Below, piece by piece: positions 25,673 to 36,332 of a stretch of 64,000 nucleotides of DNA. This DNA comes from Rhododendron vialii (lineage: Eukaryota > Streptophyta > Magnoliopsida > Ericales > Ericaceae): contig NC_080565.1 in NCBI RefSeq assembly GCF_030253575.1, positions 7,784,001 through 7,848,000 on the forward strand, given 5' to 3'. Each line of letters opens with the position of its first letter. Position 1 is the stretch's first letter. Under the pieces are notes generated by a model. The model was not told the origin of the DNA. It ran no database searches and was given only the letters and a program-made list of their open reading frames with translations. The translations under genes and the position numbers were made by a program.

Positions 25673-28086
25673 TTTTCCCCTTTTGAGATTATCTCCCCCT
25701 CTCAAACCCATATGCGGCAGATAATCATGTTGGTTAAGATTGAAAGTAATAAAAACACAACTTGAGGAAGAGAGGTGTTCTCACCCTGAGATAATCTGGA
25801 TTATGAAAGACTTCTCATTCAAAATATTTCTAATATAACTTTGACCCCTCTTAAATCAATCTTTATGCAGATTTTCGTCAGTTGTGAAGGTGCTGCAAGT
25901 ATATATAACCACCGATTGTTGAGTGCATAGCCAAATGTGATAGGATGTAGGGAAGTGTGTGGTTCCTATCCAATGAAATCATATGGAATTGTTGGCTTGC
26001 TGGAGAAATCATGGAATTCTCCCCCCACCCCCTTCCCCTAGAACCCCCTTACACCCTTGTGAATGCATTTTGAATAATTTTGTGTCCTTGTATGGAACTA
26101 ATGGAAGTATAGAACTAGTAAATGTAGATTGCATTATTAATTATTATCTTCTTTTGCAGTTTTGGTTGGATAAGGGTTAAGGGGACTGTTGTTTAATCAG
26201 GCATTGGATGGCTTTCCGAAACACCTCTGGAACCGCAGGAGACAAATTTCATTGCTGCCTGCAAATAGTAGGTCACAAAAATGTATCTTAAACTGATTCT
26301 AGAAGGCATAAAAGACGGTTGCTGCTACTTTTTTATTAGATTTTGGAAGCTGCTTTCAGGCTGTCAGAAGTTGATGAATAATGCACATTTCTGAGGTTTG
26401 TCTGCTCTCAGTAGTTAAAGTGAGCTACAAGTTTTTGCAGAGGCTGCCGTTATGTTTTCGCGACCAGATTTGTGTCAATGCAAGTGTGGTTAGGTTGGAG
26501 TCGCTGTTGTAATACTCCCATCATTTTGTAGCTGAATATATCGGCAAGGAAATACAAATGATAATCTTTCTTCATTTTTTGCTTCTGGTTTTCTGGGCAG
26601 TTAGTACTGGAAGTTGGGGAAATGCATTTGGTGCCTTAACTCCAAGCGTTCTCCTCAGGTCTTCTTGTACAACGAAGTAGTTGAATGTCTGCTTTTTGGA
26701 TTTCTGAATCCTCCCTTTTGATGGAGCCCTTTCTTTTTGGTTTCTAGATATTGGAAAGTTGTTTGTGAATTCGTTTGTGTATGTTGGTTTTCGTGCTTTT
26801 CTTTTTTCCTTTTAGACTTCTCCTGGACCTTGTTCTTTTCGAGTAGAAAATCATCCGAGTTGTATTGATACGAAAAATCATTCCTGTTATGTGGATACGA
26901 AGAAGCATCATGGTCCTTGTTGAACTCTCGTATATTTTTAATTTTTCTTTTCTTTACTATGATCTTAGTGTTGTAGATTGAGAAGAGGAAAATCTGCAGA
27001 GGTGCTGATTGATTAGGCAATACATGAAGTTCTTGAATACTTTTGGGTTGATCTTGTTTGATGTCCTTTGGCTCTACGTTTGGAGGCAGTTCCTATTCAC
27101 TTGTGTGATGCCCAAGTAAAGTCTGTGACTCTGTGTACTTTGGCAGCCTTAATGGTCATCAATTTGTTTTCTTATGATGAGTTTCCTGTTATTTATAGCT
27201 TTCACTTTAGCTTGTTCAATGTCTTGATAAACCTACAACCTCCAATAACATACCCAAGCAATCACATCAAAGAGAATTCTCAGTGAGACCTTGAAGTCTC
27301 TATGTGAGACGAAGGTTCTAATGTTTGAAGGGATTCAGGGAATAAATATAGATCTACCAAAGAGGTAAAACACAAAGATGAGAAACAACTTGCCTTATGA
27401 TGAAGTGTAGGACAAGAATTTCCGGGCAGAATGATTGATCCTCCAGTGGAAGAGGTAAACCTCACTTTCTCCCATTATGTGGATGACACTCTAGAAGAGA
27501 TGAATGAGTATAAAATGTATGGAGTCTCAAGAGCTTCAATCCCATCTATCTTGATTCTTGCGCTAAGAAGAGTGAGGACTGTAGAAATATAGCCTTCGTT
27601 CTCCATCAAAAGAAATGCATCAAAGTCATGAAATTGCCTACTTATTATGGTATGACGTTAACAATACAAGGGTAAGTTGTCATGAATGCAGTATGTCTCT
27701 TCCATGTTAGTGTCATTCAGCAGATCCTTCCAAGAAGTTCACAGAAAGGGAAAGCTGATATCAAAATTGTAGAGAATTGTTATTCATATTTAAGCAAACT
27801 AGGATGCTTTTAATAGCTAGCATCCATTTATTTTAGTTAATCTGCATACTTTCTTTTGGTTCTGATGCCTATTTGTATGTTTGAACAATATGCCTGAGTT
27901 GGGTTTTGTGGTGTTACTTTTTCCGTATCTGTAATAACTTTTTCGTTAAAAGGTTTTGCTGATTTAATCTCTTCGTCTGGCAGACTGGCATGTTACAAAA
28001 TAATTAGTTTCCGTTAAATTTTGTCTTGAATTTTTTGGAGGATGATGCTGACAGTGATGCCATGGTTATCCACTTTATTGATACAG
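25673..28086. other. stretch without a recognisable gene
   Basis: Between PPT1 and the RPB5 fragment I find no exon of a known family on either strand. The N-terminal exon of RPB5 (about 127 residues) would be expected here if that gene were whole, and I do not see it. A 121-residue minus-strand frame at 26655-27020 is Lys/Asn-rich and low-complexity. The first part may contain PPT1 3' UTR. Confidence 0.45.
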
Positions 28087-29059
28087 GAGCCAGAGTTGTT
28101 GGTCAACATCAAAGAACATGTTCTTGTTCCTGAACGCCAGCTCCTTGCAAATGAGGAAAAGAAGACTTTGCTGGATAGGTATACAGTCAAAGAAACACAG
28201 GTCAGTAAGTTACATGGACTTTCAGCTATTAGCTTGCTCCGTCATGGTTATAGAAGTTCAGTGACTAGTGTTAGTATACCTTAACTTGGTGTTGCCATTC
28301 CCTCTCAAACAAATGATTCAGCTACACATCTGCTGGAATTGTTACTGTTTTAGAAGTCATGGCAATAGTTTCCTTCTTCATATTTGAATGCAAAAATGGA
28401 CTTCAGTTGGCAACTTTGTCAGGTAAAAATGTTACTATTGCTTATATTGCAATGACCCTATGATTTAATTCAGGAGAGTGATTGAACTTTTGGAGGAAAT
28501 GCTTTCATAGTGTAAATATTTTTGTGGAATAGGAATTCAGCTTGTTTTAGGGATATGGTTTCGTTCAGCTTGTTTTAAGCTCGTAAATAACAGTTTCTAG
28601 TTCAAACTGTCACTGCAAGGCCTAATGTGCAGTGAGTAATTTTTTTGTTCATAACTAAGCAGTTCATATAGTGAAACTAGTTAAAAGATAAGCGAGGCCC
28701 AAATACCAAATCAAACTCTGCAATGTCACATTAAGTTGCTTTAAATAGAGGAATGAGAAAACCCACAATCTGTAATTGTCGTCTCTTTCAACTTGGACAT
28801 CCGTCGTCGTAGTAGATTCTTATATATGTTTTCTGCATTGTCCCCTTGTATCTTTTTTCTTTCTTTTTCACATTCTACCAGATGTTAAATTTTTTGTTTC
28901 TGCTTTTGGTTTCATATGATGGGTGGGTTCCAGCTACCTCGAATTCAGGTGACAGATCCAGTTGCTAGATATTATGGACTGAAGCGTGGGCAAGTTGTAA
29001 AAATCATTCGACCAAGTTAGACTGCAGGCCGTTACGTCACATACCGTTATGTTGTTTAG
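28087..29059 (+). pseudogene. NRPB5: RNA polymerase subunit RPB5 fragment, 5'-truncated with nonsense codon
   Basis: RPB5 is the shared small subunit of nuclear RNA polymerases. Exon 28087-28200 encodes ELLVNIKEHVLVPERQLL and on through RYTVKETQ; exon 28934-29059 encodes [20 protein letters not shown], then KIIRPS, then TAG at 29018-29020. Thirteen more in-frame codons (TAGRYVTYRYVV-type tail) reach the usual stop at 29057-29059, so the TAG stands where the family has a Glu codon (GAG to TAG). The N-terminal two-thirds (jaw region) is not found upstream. The intron is retained with GT-AG ends, so this came from DNA duplication, not retroposition. Both faults argue for a pseudogene. Confidence 0.88.
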
Positions 29060-29507
29060 ATTTCCTCAATTAACCTCTCTTTTTTTGTAGTGGAGTGGAC
29101 TTCTAAAACCTTGTTCTTGTGTATATATATACTATATATTTTTGAACTGGAGAGAACGTTGTTCTAGTTGAAAGCCCATCCTTGTGTTGCAACTAGAGGC
29201 GAAGTTGAAGGGAAACAGAAACGAGGGGAGTACCATGTCGGTAGAAGAATGAGGAAAGGCATTCTGCATTTTGTCTATGAAATGAGTACATCATGTATTA
29301 AATATCCATTATAAATGGAGAACAAAAATCAAGATAAAAAAACAATGGCAGAAATGAAGAGACAATAACGTACGGATTAGTTGTAGAGAACTTAATTTTG
29401 AAATGGAAGAATACTAAGATGCAACAAAAAGAAAAGAAAATAATGGAGTAGTATGGTGGAGTATAAATATTCTACCTTGGTCATATTAATAATAGGACGA
29501 TAACAAG

Positions 29508-29702
29508 AAAAATGATTTCTATCCTCTCTTTTTAGACATCCATACTCCTTTTTTCATTTTTTTTTATCCACATGAATTAAGATATTGTCCTTGAATGTGT
29601 GAAGAGGTGTATTGAAGAAAATGGCAAAATAATAAATTCAAATGAATAAAGACAAAAAATGAGAAGGGATGGCTAAAAGAAGAGTGTAGAAATCAATTTC
29701 TC
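29508..29702. mobile_element. T-rich palindromic MITE
   Basis: gaaaaatgatttctatcctc at the left pairs imperfectly with gtagaaatcaatttctctat at the right; inner parts (atccatactccttttttc) resemble the arms at 15944 and 25479. Confidence 0.5.
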
Positions 29703-29976
29703 TATAACAAATGAATTTGAATGAGCGCAATTTTTAGTTCTACGAGAAATAAAGGACAAAAATACAATAATGAAGAACAAATAAATACGAAGAAGAAAAA
29801 AACTACTCCCACTACTTTTGGAGAACAATAGGAAAATGAGGAGGCAATTTAAAATCGAATGACGGAGTGTTTTGGATACTGAATAAGTTTTGAGAAAGAA
29901 TTTATTTCAATCAAGTTGTTGGCTTTTTTTGGTAATGAATAAGTTGTAGATTACAATAATTTAGAAAATAAATTTT

Positions 29977-30120
29977 TTACATTGCTGGTATAAATATTTG
30001 TTTCTTCCAAATCAATTACATTGCACCACGTTGCAAAACAGTGGTCTCAATCAATAAAACATGAAACGTTACGCAATATAAATGATTTGGAAGAAACAAA
30101 TATTTATACCAGCAGTGTAA
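29977..30120. mobile_element. palindromic MITE
   Basis: The arms are nearly perfect over about 38 bp: ttacattgctggtataaata at the left, and tatttataccagcagtgtaa at the right, separated by about 68 bp. No coding content. Confidence 0.75.
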
Positions 30121-30258
30121 AGAATTTAATCTCAATAATTTCATGTAAACATGATCATAAAATAGCATACCTTTTTGTAACAAAATGGAAACACTACTTA
30201 TGAGTATTACTTTACATAATGACCAAATAAAGCTAAAATAGCAATGGCAAAAAATGTC

Positions 30259-30588
30259 GAGGGCGACTATTCGCAGCTCTATATTTTCTCTCTTAACTCA
30301 CTACATTTCAGTAAATAGTTATTGAAAATCATACATAATATTTTCGGTAAATAGCTGTTGAAAACAAAATTATATTTCGGTAACTACATGTCGAAAATAT
30401 GTTCAACCTTCGGTAAACAACTGCCGAACATATATTTTCCGTAAATAGCTGTTGAAAAAAATATGAGTATTATATTTTGGTAATCGTATACTAAAAATAT
30501 ATCTCAATTTCGGTAACTAACTGTCGAATATAATTGAAAATTTTTAACGATCTAAGAGACAAAATACGGAGCTGCGAATAGTCGCCCC
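30259..30588. mobile_element. MITE copy A (8-bp TSD, internal cggtaa repeats)
   Basis: Ends gagggcgactattcgcagct and gctgcgaatagtcgcccc are inverted, and the target aaaatgtc is duplicated at 30251-30258 and 30589-30596. The interior holds about eight copies of a word like tttcggtaaatagctgttga. It is the same family as the element at 31987-32311. Eight-base duplication suggests a hAT-derived MITE. Confidence 0.85.
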
Positions 30589-30796
30589 AAAATGTCATTG
30601 GTAGGAAGTGCCGAAGTGTCCACTCAAGCGCCAGGTATTACAAAAATTGGTGGTAAAAACGCCAACAGCCCCTTCCCTTTTCTAACTATTTCACAACTTT
30701 CCCCCTTTCTCATAAAACCTTTTCCTTTTCACCCTTGTCCAAGTACTGCACAAACTTCTCCTTTTTCCAAGAAAGTTTTTGAAAACTAATCGTTAA

Positions 30797-31024
30797 GGCC
30801 CCGTTCCAGAACAAAAAAAAAAAAAAAAAAGTCCTTATTTTTTAAGAAAATAATTTCAAGCTCAAAATTTTGAAATTTAAAAATATGCAAGATGTATATT
30901 GTTTGAAAGATCTCGATGAGATCTTTTATAAGATGCAAAAAAAATTGAAACATTTACATTATTTTTGAGTTTGAAAATGTGAAATAAGCTGGTTATTTTT
31001 TAAAAAGGTTTCTGAAACGGGGCC
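30797..31024. mobile_element. MITE with ggccccgttcc ends
   Basis: Starts ggccccgttccagaac and ends tttctgaaacggggcc, inverted over about 15 bp, with AT-rich inner arms that also pair. Flanks gttaa and gtcaa are a possible imperfect 5-bp duplication. Confidence 0.7.
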
Positions 31025-31142
31025 GTCAAGTTTGGCCCAACTTATTCATTTTATATGAGTACCTATTTTATGTGGATATCTTCTTAATTTTATGTCAAAT
31101 TTACTTTTTATTTATTTATTTCCAATAGATCGATCTGAAATA

Positions 31143-31377
31143 CTCCCTTCATCCCCATTTTTTGTTTCTCGTCTTATCCTAACCGAATAAAAAATTAATT
31201 ATAACTTTTAATTGGTACTACTATTTATGTATAATATGAATCTTGTTTGATAAATCTTAATGAGCTATTTTAAACGATATTTTCAAAATCACCTAAAAGA
31301 TTATAGATTGCAAGATATAATCAATTGAAAAGTAGCAAGGACTCCCATAAGAGACTAAAGAATTGAGATGGAGGGAG
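31143..31377. mobile_element. Stowaway-like MITE
   Basis: Starts ctcccttcatccccattt and ends gaattgagatggagggag, with TA on both sides (31141-31142, 31378-31379). The CTCCCT(T/C)C ends are the classical Stowaway signature. Confidence 0.8.
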
Positions 31378-31986
31378 TACCAAAAATAAAAAAAATATAA
31401 CAAAAAGTTAAAAAAATTACTAAACATAATTATTCAAAACAAGCAGACTCTTTCAAATTTTTTTCAAGTTTATCTTTGATTTTTAAAAAGTTTTGATCAT
31501 CATTTACTTAGATTGGTCTACTTGAAAAAAAATAAACAACTAATAAATTTGACGTAAAATTAACAAGAGATGTGCTAGGGACACATCACCTTAGAGACAT
31601 ATCAACCACACCCCTCTCACATACAGGTAGGTCCCGTTCCAATAAGACTCGCCTGTATGTGAGAATGGTGTGATTGATGTGCCTCTAGCATTTTGAAATT
31701 AACAAACACCACGTAAGGTTTGTGAATATGGCAAAAGCTAAAAAGTACTCCAAGTAGTTTTGAAAACTTTTTCCTTGGGAAAAGGAGAAAGTTCGTGCGG
31801 TACTTGGACAAGTGTGAAAAGGACAAGGTTTTGGGAGCGGATCGAAAAAGAAAAAGAAAAAGAAAAAGGGGGAAGGTAATGTAATAGTTAGAAAAGTGAA
31901 GGGGTTATTGGCATTTTCCCACAAATTTGCTGTAACAAACAATTGACGTTTTCTGCACGGCTCAATGCGCCCGTTGGAATTAACTG

Positions 31987-32311
31987 TGGGCGTTGTTATT
32001 CGCAGCCCTCTATTTATTCCTATAGCACGTTAAAAATTTTCAATTATAATCGACAGTTAGTTACCGAAATTGAGATATATTTTCAGCGTCCGATTACCGA
32101 AATATAATTTTTTTTTCAACAGATGTTTACCGAAAATGCATGTTCGGCAGTTGTTTACCGAAAGTTGAACATATTTTCGACATGTAGCTACCGAAATATA
32201 ATCTTGTTTTCAACAGCAATTTACCGAAATGTTATTTATGATTTTCAACAATCATTTACCGAAATTTAGTGGGTTACGGGAGTAAATAGAGGGCTGCGAA
32301 TAGCGGCGCCC
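31987..32311. mobile_element. MITE copy B, inverse of copy A
   Basis: Starts tgggcgttgttattcgcagc and ends gctgcgaatagcggcgccc; ttaactg is duplicated at 31980-31986 and 32312-32318. The interior has repeated ttaccgaaa words, the reverse complement of those in copy A. The different target duplications of A and B indicate two separate insertions. Confidence 0.85.
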
Positions 32312-32394
32312 TTAACTGTTTTAATCCAAAATCCAAAAGTATAATTACTCCACATTTAATTGTCCTTTCCTTTCGTTTTCAAATTATGTACAAC

Positions 32395-32429
<35 letters not shown>

Positions 32430-33313
32430 CCACTACTCCCCGTCTGTTGCTTCTCTGTCTTCCTCTGGAGAAAAAATTTCACGGTTCAATCCCCTTAAAT
32501 ATTCTTTTGTTTAGCCCTTCGCATACGAACTGGTAAGAGTTCGGGTGTGTTGCATTGCATAGACGAGCGAGCAGAGCCCAGGAAACAGGGAAGCCCTTCA
32601 GAATATTTTGAGGACATCTATAAACACTTCAGTTTCGTGCTTCTGTAAACATTGTAGTTGTTTCTAATCTCTAGTAGTAATCAACCTAATACATGGCCAT
32701 GCCTTATTGTGATATATGCGTCGAGGGAGAGGGCATACTCCATTTGGAGACGAAATCCAATTTTCTCACCAGAAGACACCATTGAGGAAATTTTTGTCAC
32801 AAAAAGTCGTTTTTGTTGTAGTGACGATCGTATCTTTTCCCAGTGGCATTCTTTGTGGAGGACTATTTGCTTATTCTGGTGGGAAGCTGTTAGTAGGTTA
32901 TGTTGTAATTTATCACAGGCACAACATAACGTGTATGAAGAAACAAGTTTTTAGTATCGGTATTTGCATCCCCACGATCCCACTTACTTTTATTCCTTGT
33001 TGGGTGTTGAGTTATCTGACTGCTAACTCCCCCGTCAGGGAAGCAAAGACTTCCTAGTCTCTAAATTGGCAGCCCATTGCCGTAGCAGCATCTATTGCTG
33101 CTAGGGGTAAAATGCTCTCATGGGGGAATCGTATTTACCAGTGGAAAGAGTTTCCTTTAATTTGAGGTTTGACAACAGTTGAATTCACCACTAATTGTCT
33201 GTTTCGTTTCCTATTTGATTGATAATGTGATTATTTTGACTTCATCGAAATAACCATATGTAGCTGCCGCCTGCCGGTGGCTAATATAACTTTTCCCCAC
33301 TTTTCTGCTGCAG
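32312..33313. other. intergenic stretch with CT tract and unrecognised frames
   Basis: A (CT)n tract lies at 32397-32426, followed by a C/T-rich leader-like stretch. Overlapping frames at 32658-33057 (98 and 113 residues) are hydrophobic but resemble no family I know. Earlier exons of the downstream AAA-ATPase fragment, including Walker A, would be expected here and are not visible. Confidence 0.4.
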
Positions 33314-34132
33314 TGGTTTGGAGATGCTGAAAAGCTTACAAAGGCCCTCTTCTCTTTTGCTAGCAAGCTGGCCCCTGTGATTATTTTTGTTGATGAGGTG
33401 AGATTCTTGTGTCATTATCTGCCCACATAATGGCCTCTATTTATCTGTGCATACAATATTCAGATCTCTGGACTTAAAGTTTCTTCAGTGTCACTATCAG
33501 CTTGCTTTTAGACTTTCTAAGTGTTGGAGTCGATTTTTGCTTTCTGATACAATTAAGTACGATGCCAAAAGGGTTCCCTCCTTTGCTCTTTCTTCTGTTG
33601 AGATGACACTAATAGCTTGAATAAGTTGGAAGGGAAGACAAAATTAGATACAGAATCGTAGAATTCAAATGTATTTCCTTTCGTTCCTTCATATGGATAT
33701 GTGTGTCTAGTTCAGTTACGCCTATGTTTTGTGTTGCAACCACTGCAACTATGTTTTGACATTTTTGTTGGACTTTCCATCCGTGCAATTGTTGTCGACA
33801 TGGGGAACTATTTGAGCTTTGGTTACAGGAGTCTGATTCTTGAGTTGAATAGCTGTTACCAACAGCCCAGGCTGAATGCTTTCTATGGCATAGTATATTA
33901 TTTGGTGCACATAAAGAGATTTTTCATTCTTACACCTATTTGCATAGGTTGACAGTTTGCTCGGTGCTCGCGGAGGTGCTTTTGAGCACGAAGCAACTAG
34001 AAGGATGTGCAATGAGTTTATGGCAGCTCGGGATGGATTGAGAACAAAAGACAGCCAGAGAATCCTCATCCTTGGTGCCACAAATTGGCCATTTGACCTT
34101 GATGATGTTGTTATTCATCGTTTACCTAGAAG
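33314..34132 (+). pseudogene. AAA-ATPase fragment (two exons), decayed
   Basis: Exon 33314-33397 encodes WFGDAEKLTKALFSFASKLA then PVIIFVDE (Walker B); exon 33948-34132 continues VDSLLGARGGAFEHEATRRM then CNEFMAARDGLRTKDSQRIL, ending near RLPRR. Donor and acceptor are GT-AG and the frame is kept. This is the centre of the plant AAA domain of the MSP1/ATAD1-like group (similar to Arabidopsis At1g50140-type ATPases, by recall). The P-loop exon, the sensor-2 part and the C-terminus are absent; a LINE begins about 190 bp downstream. At usually constant sites I read Cys for Arg, Trp for Arg in the TNRPFDLD motif, and His for Arg in VIRRLPRR. The second-region-of-homology arginines are therefore damaged and a functional ATPase is unlikely. 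Confidence 0.85.
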
Positions 34133-34319
34133 GTCATTTTTTTCAGCAATATCTTTCTCTCTCATCAATGTGCCTCGTCCGCATTTTCGCGAAGCTTTTG
34201 GGATGGAATGCAGTAGCATTTGCTTGTCTATGAGGGGAAGATATTGGGTCATTGTAATCTTTGATTTGTCATTTGTGATCAACCTAATCTTTCCGTTCAC
34301 TATTTGTGTGTTAATTTAT

Positions 34320-35905
34320 AGTTTGGTTTTCACAGAGATCATTTCTAGCGTTCCAAATAAACCACCCAAAGGTCGCCACTTTATTAATCAACTCCAAAGC
34401 GTCCTCTTTTGAACTGGAGTTTTCCAAGATATTTCAACACCATTTCGAGACACTCGGAGGCGAATCTTCATGCAACCGTTGCAAGCCACACCCAAACCAA
34501 ACGCCCCTAGTCCAGCTGCACTCAAACAAAAGATTCTCCAGAGACTCCTCATGCGATTCGCAAAGAGGACAAAGGAGGGAAGAGGCCCATTTTCGCCGGG
34601 GGGGGGTGTGTGTTGGGAAGTCTTCTTTTGTTACTAAAATGTTCCGGCAAGCTTTCCACCAAAAATTCCTAACTTTCGCCATTGTTTTGAGTTTCCAAAT
34701 ACTCTTCGAGACTTTCGGATTAGCTTTGAAAGAAGACTCAGGTTTCTCCTCCTCCATTTTCCTTTAGATATCGGAAGCTATTTGGTAGCCCGACTGAACG
34801 GAGTATAAGCCCGAAGAATTGAAAAGATCAAAGGGATTGGGATGGCCTCAATAGCCCTCAAATCTTTTTCAGACACCAAATTCTTGAGGAGTTCCTTTTT
34901 CCATTTCTCCTCAAGAACTATCCATCACATCACAGACTCTACTAACTCCACTCTCCTCTGCGTTTTATTACCCAACTAGATTTTGAAGCCAGATAAAGAG
35001 GGAATCCACCTGTCCTCCCAAAAAAGTTTTCGTCTCTCCATTCATAATATGCTTCCTCAACCCTTGCTTTACAATTTCTCCCCCATGCAGAAAGGCAACA
35101 ACAAACGTGGTATGACCCGGGGCTTCTCTTTCATTACTTCTTTCACGATGAGGAAAACACGTCTGCATCAGTTGAAGTTAATCTTAGCCCATGCCCGAGA
35201 TGTGTTCCTTCCCCTGCTTGCTTCCAGGAAAGATGAATATTAGGAAAGTAAATTCCTTTAAGAAACTTTGCCCAGTGCGCCTTTGGGTTGATGAGAAGTC
35301 TTTCAGCCTTGTCTAGCTAGCCAATAATGTGAGGTTAAAAGCCTTAAAACTGCGAAAGCCTAAACCACCATTTTCGTTGGGGTAAGCAAGGCTATCCCAA
35401 CAAGCCCAGCATGCAGATTCACGTATCCTCTGGATCGCCCTTCCACCAATAATTCCTTGTTATATAGTACTTCCTCCGTCCTTTTATTATAGTCCAGTAT
35501 TTCATTTTGGGCTGTCCCTTAATAAGTGTCCATTTGGTAAAGTTAGTGGGTAAAAGTTGGTACATTGTCTATTTTGTCCCTAAAAGTATATTCTATTTTG
35601 AAAAGTTAATGAGTAAAAAGTGTAATGATGATGGGTAAGTAGGGAAAGTGGAGGAAAAAGTTGATGTGAAAAGTATAATGATGATGTTTTTTTAATAAGT
35701 TGGAGTTACGAAGTAGGACATTTAAAAAGGGACGGAGGGAGTAGTATACTAATTACAGAGTTAAGCTTATCACACAATTTTTTTGGCAATAGAAAGCAGG
35801 CCATGGCATGCGCGGAAATGACTTGAATGACTGCTTGAGACAAAAGGTTTCCAACCTTGAGAGTTTTTTGAGGGCGCTCTCAACCAAAAAACTATACGCC
35901 TCAGA
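34320..35905 (-). mobile_element. LINE (non-LTR retrotransposon) fragment, C-terminal ORF2
   Basis: Read on the minus strand from 35905 down, translated pieces in shifting frames resemble plant L1-type ORF2: SQAVIQVISAHAMACFLLPK, then WDSLAYPNENGGLGFRSFKA, FLKGIYFPN, and a zf-RVT region in the open frame 34757-34434 (IWKLKTMAKVRNFWWKACRN, and CPLCESHEESLENLLFECSW), ending FGWFIWNARND. Multiple stops and frame changes show it is dead. It is 5'-truncated as usual for LINEs. A MITE at 35467-35744 interrupts it. Confidence 0.82.
35467..35744. mobile_element. Stowaway-like MITE nested in the LINE
   Basis: Starts gtacttcctccgtcctttta and ends aaaagggacggagggagtag, flanked by TA on each side. The LINE reading resumes on the other side: the piece near CDKLNSVI lies right of it and that near the NYWW/FWW block left of it. 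This MITE is therefore younger than the LINE insertion. Confidence 0.85.
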
Positions 35906-36332
35906 TCTTGAAAATTTATCGGGGCTTCATTTGTATTTTTTTTTCCTTAACAAGTCCAGAAAGTATATACATCCAACACTTTAGAGCAAAATAATTGATT
36001 TAGAGTTATCTTGAAAAATAAGAAGTCGTTTCGTGATTTCAAGGAAAAACTTAGTAGTAAACGTAAATTACGAATTGTCAAATGTCGATCAACATAATTT
36101 TTGACTTGATAATGTTGGATGGTATACAAGCACCAAGCAACTTGGATAAGATTAAAAATAAAAATTCAAATACAAGCACCATCAAGCACAACCTTAGTCC
36201 AATACTAAGATCAACTAATACGAATCTAATTTCGTCAAGGACATGCCCTCTCTTATTTTCACAGTTGTATAAAAATATACTCACATACACAAGTAACATT
36301 TGATCGTCATATCCAAAACAAAACCACAAGAA

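Larger units (their letters stand above)
30597..31940. repeat. inverted-repeat arms between the two sister MITEs
   Basis: The segment 30640-30790 (for example cttttccttttcacccttgt, then gtactgcacaaacttctcct) reappears in inverted orientation at 31740-31925 with moderate divergence and a longer pyrimidine tract. The arms enclose two further small elements (30797-31024 and 31143-31377), giving a nested palindrome about 2 kb across. Confidence 0.65.

Noticed and set aside
26655..27020. 121-residue Lys/Asn-rich frame on the minus strand
   Set aside because: Low-complexity translation of a T-rich strand with no family resemblance or splice context.
32658..33057. Overlapping frames of 98 and 113 residues, partly hydrophobic
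   Set aside because: No domain or motif recognised, no continuity with the AAA-ATPase exons; kept only as part of the intergenic description.
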